Notes: generated from the sequence alone by a model not told the origin. A stretch of 64,000 nt of DNA from Branchiostoma lanceolatum (GCF_035083965.1 NC_089736.1:10936207-11000206); one strand, 5' to 3'; positions 1-11,924 are shown, numbered from the stretch's first letter. Translations and numbers: made by a program.

Positions 1-3000
1 CCTCTGTCATTGGTTCAGGACGTGGGATATTACATGTCACCTAATTGCACAATTCCTTTTCGAAAGAACACTACATGGCAAGAGAGCGCAAGATTTCACA
101 AAAATCTACAGTTTAGTCGCTCTAGCCGTTGCCAAAACGATGAAAATCGTTCTCTTTGTTGTGTTCGTTACTTTGCCGTCGGTAATCAAGGATACGCCCT
201 TGACTTGTCGACCAATCGCAGCGCCGCACACGGCCTACGTGCGACAAATAAAGTGTATCTCATGAATATTCAAATATGGTGATTAGTGCATTCGACATGC
301 CCACTTTTTTAGGTCGAGGGCCAGCTGGATGACCCATTATTCTTACGCTCAGTAATGCCCTTAGCCCAGTTCCAGGAACAGGGTCGCCCCTCAGTTATAT
401 TTTAAATGATCGCGGTTCTCCGGCTCAGTTCATGTCTACCCCCGTACGGCACGCACCTACGACTACATTGTCCTCCGTAGAACAACGTCTTGCCTCCCCG
501 GCGTCGAGCAGCGCTTCTCCGGTTTGTTGTGAGAAAGCATCTGGTATATATACTGGACAGCGGGACTGGCATTCTTCTGGCAAGACCGTCTGGGGACCAG
601 TTGGGCTGAATCATTTCTCGGCTATGCCAACAAATACAGGCGGCTTTTTAGGCATGGGTAAGTACCTGTCCCGTATTTTATCGCAGGTTGGACGTTGTGT
701 GTACGGATCATTGTAGGGATAAGGTGTTTCATAGTGGGCAAGTTGCCAGACGTTTTCCTTGTCGTGACAGAGGGTTTTGGGACGATGTTAGATCTGGACT
801 AGCTTGCAGCGCCGGACGTTTCCTCAGTGGGTCACACAGGCCACGTTTTCTCATGCCGTGGTCTTTGTTCTGGCAACGGAAAATACTGACCGTCATGTTG
901 AAATCTGTCACGTTTCAACAACTATTTCCAACATGTGTAAACTACATAGAAAATGTTGACGACTAATTCTTCTAGACGTAAATTCTGATTCTCTTACCAA
1001 CGAAAAGTAAATTCTTGAGTCAGATACCACTATGATTCATGTAATCCATGCTGTCTCCGAATGTGTGTGTGTAGGTCATATGTTTTAACTGTAGTGTGAA
1101 TCACGGTTTTACACGGAAGACAGACATTACTACTAGGAAGCCTGGCAAAGCACACGCTCGGACCAGTTCAAACAACACGAATTCGGCATGTGTGCGCGAA
1201 ATTTCCGCTGATAGGACGGGTGACCTACATCCATGGACACCCCTGTGAGAAACACTCCAGCGTCCTTTGTGGAAACAAACCGATTATCGGGTCAAACCGA
1301 TAGAATCTTGCTGTGCGAACAACGCAGTCAGTTTACACTTTAGGACCTTCACTTTGAATAAAAAGATTTATTGGGCGCGAAAACATGCTTTTTATTTGCA
1401 ATACCGTCATTTGTCCAGGCAATTGGGGTGGGGCGATGATTCACCACTCCTTTCCTGGTATCTCGATACAAACAAACAGTGAGAGAGAGAGGAAAACACA
1501 CTGACGTATTTACCAAGGAAAGTTCCTTGTAATCTGGACACATGTTTCTAGTCGGGGTCACCTATAGATTCGGGCCTATGATATTCCCCAAACGTGTTGT
1601 TGAGATAAAAAGGTTTTGTTGTTGTTTGCTGTAACGTTACTTGTCCTGTAGTGTAATTTTTGTACATCATTTACGCTTGTTTACCATCGGAGCCAAGAGC
1701 CTGTCCCAAATCTCTTGTTTACCGGGTCCCTCCTATGAAAAACAAGGAGCTGCGTAAACGAAGAAGCATGCCAAATAGTGGGCCGCTGAGAACTAGGTCA
1801 GAAGTGTTTTGCAATTTTAGACGTTTGGCTGGCTACCACGGGCGGTCGGGAACTGTATCTCGCACTTAGACCAAGTTTTGTATCACACAGCTGTTAAAAT
1901 CTGCGTGTAATTCGATGTGTGAACTTTTCAAATTTTGTGTGTGAGTTTTTGATATCCTTAGGCGAGTAGTTTGAGAGCGTGTGTGTCTCTAAAACCAGGC
2001 CAGAATCATGGCCCGAATGGCCTCTGCGACATCTAAATTCGATAAGAGAGCAAGGTCATGGCACCAACCGCCGGGACAGTACTTAGGATTGAGATAGATA
2101 CATTCTGTCACTCGTATTAACAGTCTTTATTGCGATTTTTTATCTCGTTATATTCAGGACATTGGCGATTTACCCGTTCCAATTTTAGTACTAAACCGGA
2201 TCTCCTTATAGTTCGACGGCAGTCAGTTATTTCTGTTCAGTATCAAACCATAACGTTACTGCGATGCAAGTGCCATGTCCTTCAAAAGCGGATCAACAAA
2301 ATTGCGACGTTTTCTTGGTTCGAAGCCAAGTTATATGTAGTCATACATGTCGTTGAGCTTGTTGGCAAGCGTGTTTGTTGTTGAAACAGTGTTGTTGATT
2401 GGGACACTGCCAACTAGTGCAGTCCACCCCCTTATTGTGTTATTTTGTACACTCCCTGTTTTCAAAAATAGAGATCGCCTACGCTTCAATTGTATGTCAC
2501 GGATGTAACGCTTAATTTTGTGCCATAGGCGAAACATTGGTCATTTTCTGCCCGGTTCAAGATATCTCTTAGTGGGGACAGGTGATTTCTTTTCATGATG
2601 TAAGTTAACCGTGACCTTTGTACACATGCCAAACAAATCCGCCATGCCATGCCATGCTTTGAAAGGAAATTCTGGCCCCAAACCCCTCTAAAGATACGAA
2701 ATTTCAACACTTCGGTTCACAAAACGTTGTTGCGGCAAATTTAGCACATTTTAAACGCGTTGTAACCCGCTTAAACGCTCGTTAACGCGACTCAGACTCT
2801 GCGACCTTGAAGCCTAGCATGTGGCCGGCCAGTCTGAAAATATGGCAGCAATGGCGGAGGTTAGAAAGCAAACACAACCCACTGCTCGAAATCTGTCTCC
2901 AAAAAGATATGGAACGAATGAACGTTTCAATTTCAAAGGGACGCGGAATTTTATTGTAAATCTAATGGGAAGTAGACGTTGTGGTATTTTTTTAGTATAT

Positions 3001-4740
3001 GCACCTGGTTGCGAACAGGAAATGTTTATTTAGGGCTGCATGTACAGTTTTAGAGGAAATCTGAGAAACCCCGTTTTGTGCCCTCCGCCACGGATATAGA
3101 CGATGGCCGCGTGCCCCCGATCAAGGCCATTCAGCTGACCAATCACAGCGCAGGAACGGCGATGCGCTATCTTGACACAGAATTAGGTCTGGGGCTACCA
3201 AGGACAGTTTCACTCAACCAAAGCACCTTTACCCCACTCAGGCCAAGGATAGATGGCTCAATGTTGAGCCCTCCGCCCCGATCTTGTCCCTGAATGTGGT
3301 TCGGAGGAAGCTCGGGTCTCGAGCACGTAGCGAGTGAGGAAAGCGAGGCTGACCTTGTTCGGGACAAGGCTTCGCGGCAGCTGCTCTTGTCCCAATATGT
3401 GGGTCAGAGACACCGGCGCGCCCTTCCATGCAATTATCGGTGGAAGTTAAAATGGATTATCGGTTGGAGTGGGCCTCAAACTGGGCTATACCGCAGCGAC
3501 AAGGCCACGGTCATTAAGATTAGCCGATGCATGCAGCCAACAACTTTAAACTTAACTCAAATTTGCTCACCGCAAATAACTTAGGCTAAGGAAGAGTTGG
3601 CCTATAACACAATCTCAGTTTTACACAATGAAGAATAAGTTGCAACCAAAATTGAACCCAAATTGACTTCTTCATAACTAATAATAGAAACCGTAAACGG
3701 AGAATATTTCTTTCCGTTTTAAAAGCGCCAAACTCTTTTTTTTTTAAATTTCCATTTCAGTCCAGCGCCGTATTTTGTTTGTCACCGCCCACTTTGTATT
3801 TACGGATAGAATAAACAAATTTAGTAAACAAACAACAATCTTGTGTTTTCACAGAGGGCCTTGTTTTTTTTTCTGGGAATAGTTTTTTTTTTGGGGGGGC
3901 GACTTTTAAGGGGCGTTGCAACAGGCAAGACAATGGAAAAGGGGCCGTGGAAAGGGGGGCTCTAGTCATCTATCGGTCCCCCCCCGAGCCTTTTCATGAT
4001 TTATCAGCATCACATGACACTCTTACGTACCACCGGCGCCTCTTTGCTATCCAGCCCTCGCAACCAGATGTTTATGACAAATGCAATACTGAGAAAATTC
4101 CCGCTATTGTTGAATTGGGCGATATAAAACGATACCACCAGTTTCAGTGATATCATCTTGCCTCACGGATCGCGGCTAGGTTGTTGGTTCAGGTGTTTCA
4201 TTTCACCACAAAGTTGCTGACCTAAATCAGTCAACAAAAATAGGCCCAAGTATTTATGACATGACCTCACCAACTCAATTCCACCCTAAATATAGGTCAA
4301 CTAATTCTCTCAGGACGACGCTCTCCATATTGTACGCTTACGTTTTTTGGGGGGTGGGGGGTAAATGTTGGTAGAATAACCCTACATGGCGGTTTGTTTA
4401 CAAAGACAAGGACGAAATATAACGTCACTAGTGGGACTGTTTCTGGGCTAAGTTGTAAATACACTGGGGCCTGGGGTCAAATGTTGAGGGGTGGGGCGAG
4501 TGACAGCATGTGACAAGATGGTAAACAAAATAGTACGTCTCATCCACCAGCAAAATATTATATATCATGAACATGCAATAAAGATAAAGATCGATATATA
4601 TCGTAAGTAAATTTGACATCTACGTAACGAAATTAAATCAAAACTGACGCAACACTAACGCAATATACGCAAAAGTGCGCCGGTACAGCTTTCATGGCTT
4701 TGCTTGCACGCGCGGAGTAGAAGGTGAATCGAGTGCTCTG
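1..4740. other. Upstream region without a recognised gene
   Basis: No open reading frame here is longer than about 100 codons, and none translates to a family I recognise. It is single-copy-looking DNA with a moderately GC-rich patch around 3060-3450, where two short ORFs overlap on opposite strands, and G-runs near 3893-3899 and 4348-4362. It precedes the first exon of the NR1D receptor and probably holds its distal promoter. Alternative first exons, as in insect E75, are possible, but I could not identify one with the splice phase needed to join the DNA-binding-domain exon. Confidence 0.5.
4289..4299 (+). promoter_or_regulatory. Perfect ROR/Rev-erb response element (RORE)
   Basis: The 11-mer AATATAGGTCA matches the monomeric ROR/Rev-erb consensus (A/T-A-A/T-N-T-A/G-GGTCA) at every position. 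It lies about 630 bp upstream of the proposed NR1D start codon. A divergent TGACCT half-site lies about 25 bp to its left, at 4263-4268. Vertebrate Rev-erb promoters are known to be autoregulated through such elements, so autorepression is a reasonable inference. Only the sequence match is observed. Confidence 0.55.
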
Positions 4741-4752
4741 ACGCGCATACCA

Positions 4753-4758
4753 TATAAG
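4753..4758 (+). promoter_or_regulatory. Possible TATA box of the NR1D gene
   Basis: TATAAG sits in the context CATATAAGGTGC, followed by a GTGGGCGTGG box at 4764-4773 that resembles a KLF/Sp site. It lies about 175 bp upstream of the proposed ATG at 4931, which would allow a 5' UTR of about 150 nt. There is no transcript evidence. Confidence 0.35.
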
Positions 4759-4930
4759 GTGCAGTGGGCGTGGCTACCCTTCACAGGGACACCTCCAAAC
4801 GCGACGTACTCCGTGTTACGAAACGTATTATACAAGGCGCTGCCCAGTCATTCATTTAGCAACCTGTGTCCGGGACATACGGAGGTTCATAATTTTGCAG
4901 GTGGATTTGTAAAACACACCCGAATACAAC

Positions 4931-4958
4931 ATGGACGGGCTTCTATATGGCGATAGAG
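4931..4958 (+). CDS. NR1D: NR1D exon 1 (proposed start, MDGLLYGDR)
   Basis: The ATG in ACAACATGG fits a Kozak context. The exon ends GATAGAG before GTTAGC, in phase 1, exactly the phase the next exon needs: the split codon gives Glu. The donor is weaker than consensus. Vertebrate NR1D1 also has a very short first coding exon. A longer N-terminus from another exon cannot be excluded. Confidence 0.5.
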
Positions 4959-7900
4959 GTTAGCGCGAGTGAAACTTTCCTCTGTGTGTGTGTGTCTCTT
5001 TCTCTTGTTTTTTTTTTCACCCGAAAAAAAAAAGGACAAGGAAGAACACTTACGTGCGACTGGTCCGCGCGTGTGCTTTGGTATAAGCTGGAGGTCGAGG
5101 CCGTACGGTTGCTCGCTTACAATTCCGGGTTCCAAGCGTCTGAGTTGCACCCAAAATAGTACCATTTCATCGATTCTTGGCTTGCCGAGTAACGTTGGTG
5201 ACGGGACGCAAGGCTCACCATTCAAAAATTGTTTTATTCTTTTATCCACAGAGATCAACGGGATGATGATTTTGTGCAAGGTTTGTGGCGACAAGGCGTC
5301 AGGATTTCATTATGGAGTACACGCCTGCGAAGGATGTAAGGTAAGAACAATTCCTCCTTACATTTAGACTTCTTTGCACTGGTTTGAAATGTTTCTAACA
5401 CGCTTAGATACGGTAGAAAATATTTAATACAGAGTCAAATGTTGTTCAAAACAGTTACTTATCTCTGATTGTTATTACGAATTCGAAGGTTTCGAAACTG
5501 TTGTGACAAAAGGCAACAAACACCCGCGCGGTATTGTAGAACTTACTCGACCATTCAGAGAATTCATATGGATAGATGATTGAAGGATAAAGATTCAGGA
5601 AACATTGCGCGCAATCTTTTTCATGACCGAAGCCGTCTGATATTATCATTATTGAATATACTACAGAAAAAAGGGCGCAGAATTAAGGACAGTTCATTTG
5701 CGTCACTGGCGCTTCCCCTGTGGATTTCGACCATCTGTCTGTTACGTGATTGAATGATCCAAATAATATGCGATGTGACCTACTTACCCGATTACATGAC
5801 CTTTAACACGGAGGCAAGCGTGTGACAACTGAAAAAAAAACGTTACAAACGTGCGAACAAAACAACTTTCCTCACGCCGAAAGCGCAGCGAAAAGTGCGA
5901 TATATTTGCTTGTTTACAACACGCAAAAGTGGCACAAGAAATTGACAATTTTTGACGTCTTTTGTAGGGCTTTTTCCGGAGGAGTATTCAACAGAAGATC
6001 CAATACAAACAGTGCACCAAGAACGAGAAGTGCTCCATCATGAGAGTCAACCGAAACCGCTGTCAGCACTGCCGGCTCAAGAAATGCCTGGCAGTCGGCA
6101 TGTCTCGCGACGGTAAGAAATCTCTTACACTCACTCTGATAGGCAGGAAAATAAGACGGGATTTCATGGTCACATTTGTGGGCATTCTTTTTTCCTTATT
6201 GATTGATTGAGAGAATACACCCATGTCCACCAAGGACAAGTCATAAGATACTAGTAAATCATGTTACTAGTATATTTTATCAACTATCTTGTACTGAGTA
6301 TATTATCTTACGTTGTGTGTGTGTAGTATGGTATATTTTTGTCAAATTACTAGGGACATGACACACTGTCCCTAACTCACCTGGTTTTGTTATCAGATTA
6401 CCAGGATTGTTTGACATGACAGGTATATTTTTGGCACATTACCAGGCATTGTTTGAGCTGACAGTGTGTCCCTACTCACCTGGCTTTGTTATCAGATTAC
6501 CAGGAATTGTTTGTTCAGTAGGATAAGCGCATGCTCCAATGATGGCTGGAGTCAACAACCACTGACCTAGAAACGGAGCTTGTAACCTTTTGCCCACTCT
6601 CCCTCAAAACAAGTAAGGGGAGGAGGATTGGTTACCCGGCAACCGGGGAATCAGTTGCCAATCAACCGACAGATAACCTAGTTTAGCAGCGGCATACCAG
6701 AGGGGCTGATAGAACTGTAGCGGATGAGTGAGTTGTAGTTAAGTGTCATCAATTGATGTTTTCTGTTCTTCTCGTTGTTACAGCGGTGAGATTTGGGCGG
6801 GTGCCCAAGCGCGAGAAAGCCCGTCTCCTGGCCGAGCTCCAGAACCTGAAGAATCAGACGGAAAGCGAGCTGAAAGTGACGTCGTCGGAGGAAGCGGAGG
6901 TTGACGAGGTTGCCATGGTGATCGCCAAGGCCCATCATCAGACGTGTAGTTACACCAGGGAGAAACTGGCGGCCATGAAGACCATTCAGCCAATCCTGGC
7001 TCAGAACCTCCCCAACCTGCACATGAGCATGGTGAGCACTGTTCTTTCCTTATAAGGATGGCCCAGTTTCCAAATAAGGGTGGCCTAGTTGCCAAATAAG
7101 GCTGACCCAGTAGCCAGCAAAGCCCACTTCATCCAGTTGAAATTGATTGCATGGTTGACAGGGAAAATTAAGTTTTTTTACTGACTTTTGGTAATGGTTT
7201 TATGCAAACCACCAAAGAGTCAATGTTTGTAATCTATTAGCAGAGTTAGGCAGCAGGGAGAAGGTTTTAAAAAAAACTTACGTTCCAATGTTTTCTACGC
7301 AGGTTTGCCCGCTGAACCCGTTCCCGATCGGCGCTCTGGAGGGAGCAAACAAGATGTGGGAGGAGTTCTCGGAGAGGTTCACCCCAGCGATCAAGGAGGT
7401 GGTCGAGTTCGCCAAGCGTATTCCAGGATTTCAGCAACTCAACCAGACCGACCAAATCACCTTGCTGAAGGCTGGCTGCTTCGAGGTGGGTAACCTGTAG
7501 ATTCAGTAATCCTTTAGTCTTTGTATACTATTTCCCTGTTTAGCTGCATCCAAGGATGATGTCTTTGTAGAAGAAGCAAGGGATAGTTTTGAAGAATGGT
7601 ATACTTGTCCATGGGAAGACAGGGCTGGAGGTAAACTTTATATCTGGGGAAGGGGTTCCTGGTTGGAGCTGCATTGGTCTTTCGGAAGGGACGTAAAATG
7701 GGGTCCCTTGATTGAGTAGGTGCTTTGAGCACGTTAAAAGACACTACAACATCCTTGGTGCTCACCTACTGGCTGTACTTCTGATGAATACATAGAATAA
7801 AGTTTTCTCACAGATATTGTTGGAACTGATTCATGTCCTTCACAAACTCACCAGTGCCCGTCTGTTGCCTGCAGGTCTTGTTAGTGCGCCTGTGTCCGAT

Positions 7901-9259
7901 GTTCGACTGCAAGAGCGACATGATGACGTTCGTGAACGGCGTCCGGATCCAGCGCAGCCAGCTCCTGCAGATGGGGTGCGGCGAACTCATCAACTCGATG
8001 TTCGACTTCGCCGAGAAGCTGAACGTGCTGAACCTGATGGAGTGTGAGATCGCTCTCTTCACCGCCGTGGTCCTCGTAGCAGCAGGTAAGGACCTTCTCA
8101 TCACAGCCTAGTCTGTTAGCATTTACAAACAGATCTGTAAAGACTTTCTCATCACAACCAAGTCTGTTAGCATTTAGTATTTACAAGCAGAGAAAGACTT
8201 AAAGACTTCTGCAGTTCTGCTACTTCTTTCATAGAGAATAGCCCAGAAGGAGATCAAAAAGACTTTCTCATCACAACTAAGGCTGTTAGAGAATAACAAA
8301 ACTATTTGTACGCAACAAGTATTTTATTTACACCGACTCAAAGAAAAGTGGCCTGCAGAGCTTCTTATGAAGAAATAAAGGTTCAAACAAACCTGAAACC
8401 ATACTTACAGAAGTAAATCCCATGACCATGTGAGTGAGTCCTGTTCTCATGATTGTATCCTGCTGTGTCCTCAGATCGCCAGGGTGTGAAGGACGTGGAG
8501 GCGGTGGAGAGACTCCAGGAGAGGCTGATCCGTGCCCTCCGCGCCATGGTCGCCAAGAACCACCCCGAGGAGCTTGCGCTCTTCGCCAAACTACTGATGA
8601 AGCTGCCCGACCTCCGCACCCTCAACACGCTCCACTCCGAGAAGCTCCTCGCCTTCAAGATGGATGCCCAGAACGCGTCCGAGGGGAAGCAGACCTGTCC
8701 CATGAACCTCAGCAAGGCCGCCGCGCCCCCGCAGGTCCCGTCGCCGACGCACAGCGAGCTGTCGCCGCTGCAGATCGCGCTCGGCCACCATCGCTGCCCG
8801 CAGAGAAAGTACGAGCGGGAGTACAGCACGGCGCCGCGTGCTGCGAAGGAAGGTCACCACGAGGTCCGCGTCCCCATGGAGGTCGTCAACGGTCAGCTAA
8901 CGGTGGGGCGGAGTTACGAACAGGGGCAGGGGTACATCAACACCATGGGGGGTCCTGTTCTCCTCAGGGGGACCCCTGCCTGCACCCTCCCCACAGTCAT
9001 CCCCGCCCACCTCAACCCCTTCGCCAGGTTCCAGATGCCCGAGAACGTCCTAGTAGGGAACATGAGAAGCAATATCCCGCTGTACAGCTACCCTCAGAAA
9101 CCCGAAAGCCTTCCCCTGTCCCCTTCATCCTCCTGTGGGTCTTCCTCCCCAGACTCCCAAACTTCAACCCCCCCTACCATGTACCACCTCCCCCCTGGGG
9201 TCCGCATTAAGCAGGAGAGGATGGATTCCGAGTCAGATTCCTGCGAAGGGCAGAGATAG
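4931..9259 (+). CDS. NR1D: Rev-erb/E75-type nuclear receptor (NR1D), 7 exons
   Basis: Haem-binding transcriptional repressor of nuclear receptor subfamily NR1D, acting in the nucleus on ROR-type half-sites. Joining 4931-4958, 5252-5340, 5968-6112, 6784-7031, 7303-7485, 7875-8085 and 8475-9259 gives an uninterrupted 562-residue frame with GT/AG junctions throughout. The two zinc fingers use Cys18/21/35/38 and Cys55/61/71/74, with P-box CEGCKG. The C-terminal extension [12 protein letters not shown] and a ligand-binding domain at about 171-360 follow. Haem ligands of the family are conserved: Cys172 (VCPLNPFP) and His355 (LHSEKLLAF). There is no AF-2 helix, as expected for a constitutive repressor. 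A 200-residue tail follows, rich in Ser/Pro near its end, which vertebrate Rev-erbs lack but insect E75 has. The N-terminal domain is very short and rests on a 28-nt first exon, the least certain part. It could equally be called E75. Confidence 0.95.
5252..5340 (+). CDS. NR1D: NR1D exon 2, first zinc finger
   Basis: The acceptor follows a pyrimidine tract (TTTTATCCACAG) and the donor is GTAAGAA. It encodes [13 protein letters not shown] through CEGCK, almost identical to vertebrate Rev-erb. The intron falls right after CEGCK, the classic NR1 position. Confidence 0.95.
5968..6112 (+). CDS. NR1D: NR1D exon 3, second zinc finger
   Basis: It encodes [16 protein letters not shown] through GMSRD. 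The spacer between the first two cysteines of finger 2 is five residues (TKNEK), the normal length. IQQKIQY and CTKN are closer to insect E75 than to vertebrate Rev-erb. It ends phase 1 before GTAAGAA. Confidence 0.95.
6331..6514. repeat. Direct duplication in NR1D intron 3
   Basis: Two diverged copies (6331-6413 and 6423-6514) share GTATATTTTTG and CCTGGTTTTGTTATCAGATT-like text. It looks like a local tandem duplication with no coding content. Confidence 0.7.
6784..7031 (+). CDS. NR1D: NR1D exon 4, DNA-binding extension and hinge
   Basis: It starts with [18 protein letters not shown], the C-terminal extension that contacts the AT-rich 5' flank of the half-site in monomer-binding receptors. 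An acidic hinge (SSEEAEVDE) and a predicted helical stretch lead to LPNLHMSM. Confidence 0.94.
7303..7485 (+). CDS. NR1D: NR1D exon 5, LBD helices 3-4
   Basis: It begins VCPLNPFP, whose Cys aligns with the axial haem thiolate of human Rev-erb-beta (Cys384). The nuclear-receptor signature [21 protein letters not shown] follows in two parts across residues 206-226. Confidence 0.95.
7875..8085 (+). CDS. NR1D: NR1D exon 6, LBD helices 5-9
   Basis: It encodes [17 protein letters not shown] through [12 protein letters not shown], matching the Rev-erb/E75 core. The end phase (1) and position before DRQG equal those of the PPAR gene in this window. Confidence 0.95.
8089..8298. repeat. Three-copy repeat in NR1D intron 6
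   Basis: The phrase GACTTTCTCATCACAA, followed by a CTGTTAG motif, occurs at about 8089, 8138 and 8258. The first copy starts almost at the exon 6 donor. It is an imperfect local amplification. Confidence 0.6.
8475..9259 (+). CDS. NR1D: NR1D exon 7, LBD end and long F-domain tail
   Basis: LBD helices 10-11 end with [20 protein letters not shown], where the His is the second haem ligand. About 185 further residues follow, rich in Ser, Pro and Thr near the end, and no helix-12 motif is present. Near the end, IKQE at 9206-9217 (Lys547) followed by an acidic-serine run is a textbook SUMOylation consensus. The exon is strongly GC-biased at third positions compared with the flanking introns. Confidence 0.94.
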
Positions 9260-10815
9260 GTGGAACACCCCCCGGGAAATATTTTTCATATATGATAAAA
9301 AAGTGCTAATTTATATCATCTTGTGAATAGCTTCTTGTAATTAATGTTGATTGCTATCTGTCTGTAAGATGGGATAAGATAATAATAATGGAAACATTTC
9401 GTGTTATAAAAGTATGAATGACGCCCAGCTAGCGTAAGCTGTCACTGACACAGGGTAAGAGAAGCTCACATGGAAGAACCAATACATATGTTGAATTCTA
9501 TTGTTAAGGACATTAGTGAAAACAGGACTATTAGTCTTCACCTTTGCTGGCAGGGGTGGCAATGTTCACACCATTCTTCCTTCAGTCGATATCTCATGAC
9601 AATACTTTGTTCTAAGAATATTTTGAACATTTGCCAAAACATACCTCAAGAATTGTAATATTTAAAGACAATGCAACTGCAGGGATGAGTTCCTAGATAC
9701 GGTCTCACCAAGGTTAATATAGGAAGATGTTTCCAAATCTTTATGTGATAGTCTTGATTTTTGTCCATTGGAAATGTGTATCACACAATTGTTAACATTG
9801 TTAGGAAAATGCTGCCTCTACCCATGGAATGCAGTAACACAATTTAGACCACCCGAACTTTACTCTATGGATGACATCCAAAGTCTGATGCAGGAGTCTT
9901 TAAAAAAGCACTGAAATGGCTGAAATTTAAACATGAAAATATCAGAAATGTTGCAAGAAGAATTCTTCTTCAGGAAGGTTCAAATCAATGTACACTAAGG
10001 TGTCATCCACAGTCAAGTTCATGTAGGTTTGAAGTACATTTCATAACGAGTAATACCTCATGTTTACCATACCTCAGATAGGAGCTCAGCTTCTCACAGG
10101 GACATACATGTACATGTAGCTGTTTGCTACACAAGGGAAAACAGTAGATAACCTCAAGCCAGTATACCATACCTCATTTTTACACTTGGAAAATTGCCTT
10201 TCCCCACACGATGTGGTTTTACCAGCCATGTTTGTATCACTCCACTTGGTATGTTTCGATGGAAGCCAACTGAAAGGTGTACATAGTACTGTTCTCAATA
10301 TGAAAACCTCTTGCAATGTCTGTACAGACTAGTTTGTTCCGTTCTGTGACAATTGTATCTAGTTTTGACACTTTTGTACAAGTTTTTCTTCGTCTCGAGA
10401 TTTGGGTATATCAATTCAATGGAAAGTGTTGTGAAAGTTCTTGAAAAAGACTCCATTATATTATATTTAGTTTGAAATGATGATTTACTAAAATCAACCT
10501 AGAGAAAAATGTTGCTATTAATTTATGTTTATTGGATATTTTAAATCTGTATTCAGCAGAATATAATTATTATTAAGGTTTTGTTGTTGTTCGTTGTTGT
10601 GAAGAATATTTCTAGACTCGATGAGTGAAAAGTTTTTGATAAGTGTGTAGCCTAGCCATTAACTGTACACATGAATACCTCATCTGGGTTTTTGTCATTA
10701 TGTATGTAATAACTATGTATGTGTATATAGAAGTATATACAGTTGGCTAAATTATTTACTTTTCATTTTGTGTAAACAAACAAAACAAACAATAAATGAG
10801 AGTGCCAACTAATGA
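9260..10815 (+). other. NR1D 3' UTR
   Basis: An AT-rich tail of about 1.5 kb after the stop has no ORF of note and scattered ATTTA-type elements, compatible with an unstable regulatory mRNA. The end is set by the AATAAA at 10791. Extent is inferred, not measured. Confidence 0.55.
10791..10796 (+). terminator. Polyadenylation signal of NR1D
   Basis: A canonical AATAAA followed about 40 bp later by T/GT-rich sequence. A MITE insertion begins only about 60 bp downstream, outside the presumed transcript. Confidence 0.5.
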
Positions 10816-10845
10816 ATTACTGGCTCCGCATTTTGTTATTGTTTA

Positions 10846-11305
10846 TGTTAAGTCATCCTCGTTCACCAGGACCCTTCCGCTCCACGTTACATCGCTCGCA
10901 GAAAGGGCCCTGGTAACACGGGATGGCATCCATGGTTATTGCAGGTCGACGAGACTTGCTGATGAATAATTAATGAGCTAACCCTTATTTGGGACAAACG
11001 GCAGTTGTAGCTCATGAATAGTTAATGAGCTAACCCTTATTTGGGACAAACGGCAGTTGTAGCTCATGAATAATTAATGAGCTAGCAGTAACACGTAACC
11101 TGATTGGTTGATAGCTTCCCAGCGTTCTTTGCGCGCTTGCTTCCGATGAGAGGAAGCAAACGGGGTTTAACCTCTCTGATTGGCTGAAGCTGTATTGGTG
11201 GCGATATCGTAATAACCATGGATGCCATCCCGTGTTACCAGGGCCCTTTCTGCGAGCGATGTAACGTGGAGCGGAAGGGTCCTGGTGAACGAGGATGTGT
11301 TAAGT
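10846..11305. mobile_element. MITE with 87-bp perfect terminal inverted repeats
   Basis: The element at 10854-11297 (444 bp) is bounded by 8-bp duplications TGTTAAGT at 10846-10853 and 11298-11305. The arms 10854-10940 and 11211-11297 are exact reverse complements. The interior has about 2.5 tandem copies of a unit containing TTAATGAGCTAACCC, and it carries no ORF. The 8-bp target site suggests hAT-type mobilisation (P or Merlin also give 8 bp). It is non-autonomous and evidently young. Confidence 0.9.
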
Positions 11306-11435
11306 ATGAACGGTGGTGAACAAATGATGGTAAGAATGATAAGTGCTTATAGAAAGTTAAGATTGAGGCTTGGATGGATCAAGAGAAGTTAAGTAAAAGA
11401 GAGACTAAGAGAGTTCAAGAGTTGTGTGTGATATA

Positions 11436-11578
11436 TACTCTCCAAGCAGAGGAATGGGTCCAGCTGGTTAAATGTGGGTTGGCGTCATAAAGAAAACGGG
11501 ACAAAATAGAAAGCCCTACAAAAACGCCTAAAAAACACGTCAAAAGCCAGCCGGACCCATTCTTCTGCTTGGAGAATA
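11436..11578. mobile_element. Foldback MITE, TACTCTCCAAGCAGAG family, diverged copy
   Basis: The left end TACTCTCCAAGCAGAG and the degenerate right end CTGCTTGGAGAATA enclose inverted arms. The right arm contains GCCTAAAAAACACGTCAAAA, shared with the perfect copy at 41445-41617. No clear target-site duplication was found. Confidence 0.75.
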
Positions 11579-11924
11579 AGTGTGAGAGGGTTTACAAGAG
11601 ACAAATACAAGCTATGCTAGGAAGAGAATTTAAAAATGGTAAAGGAAAAACAATGAACAGTGACATAAGTAAGGGAACAATAGAAACTAACAAATAACCT
11701 GAATAAATGTACACTATTCATTCCGTGAAAGCCACACTTATCCAAACTTTTTTTGAAACCAGAAAGAAGTAAATTAAACCCCACATTAAAGGCCCAAAAG
11801 TACCAAGTAAATTGAAAATCTAGGCTGTCAGTAAGAGCTCAAAATAGGGGGAAAGTACTTAAACTTACAAACCCTAGTTTAGGAAACCCAAGTTCATTTG
11901 GTACCACTTAGAAGCTTTTTGGAG

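Noticed and set aside
2840..2870. Alternative NR1D first exon at an ATGGCGGAG before GTTAGA
   Set aside because: The donor would be phase 0, which does not fit the phase-1 entry of the first-finger exon.
4969..5251. In-frame extension upstream of the NR1D first-finger exon (starts MKLSSVC)
   Set aside because: It reads through a pyrimidine tract and the acceptor CACAG, gives low-complexity Phe/Lys runs, and the splice phase fits the short exon at 4931 instead.
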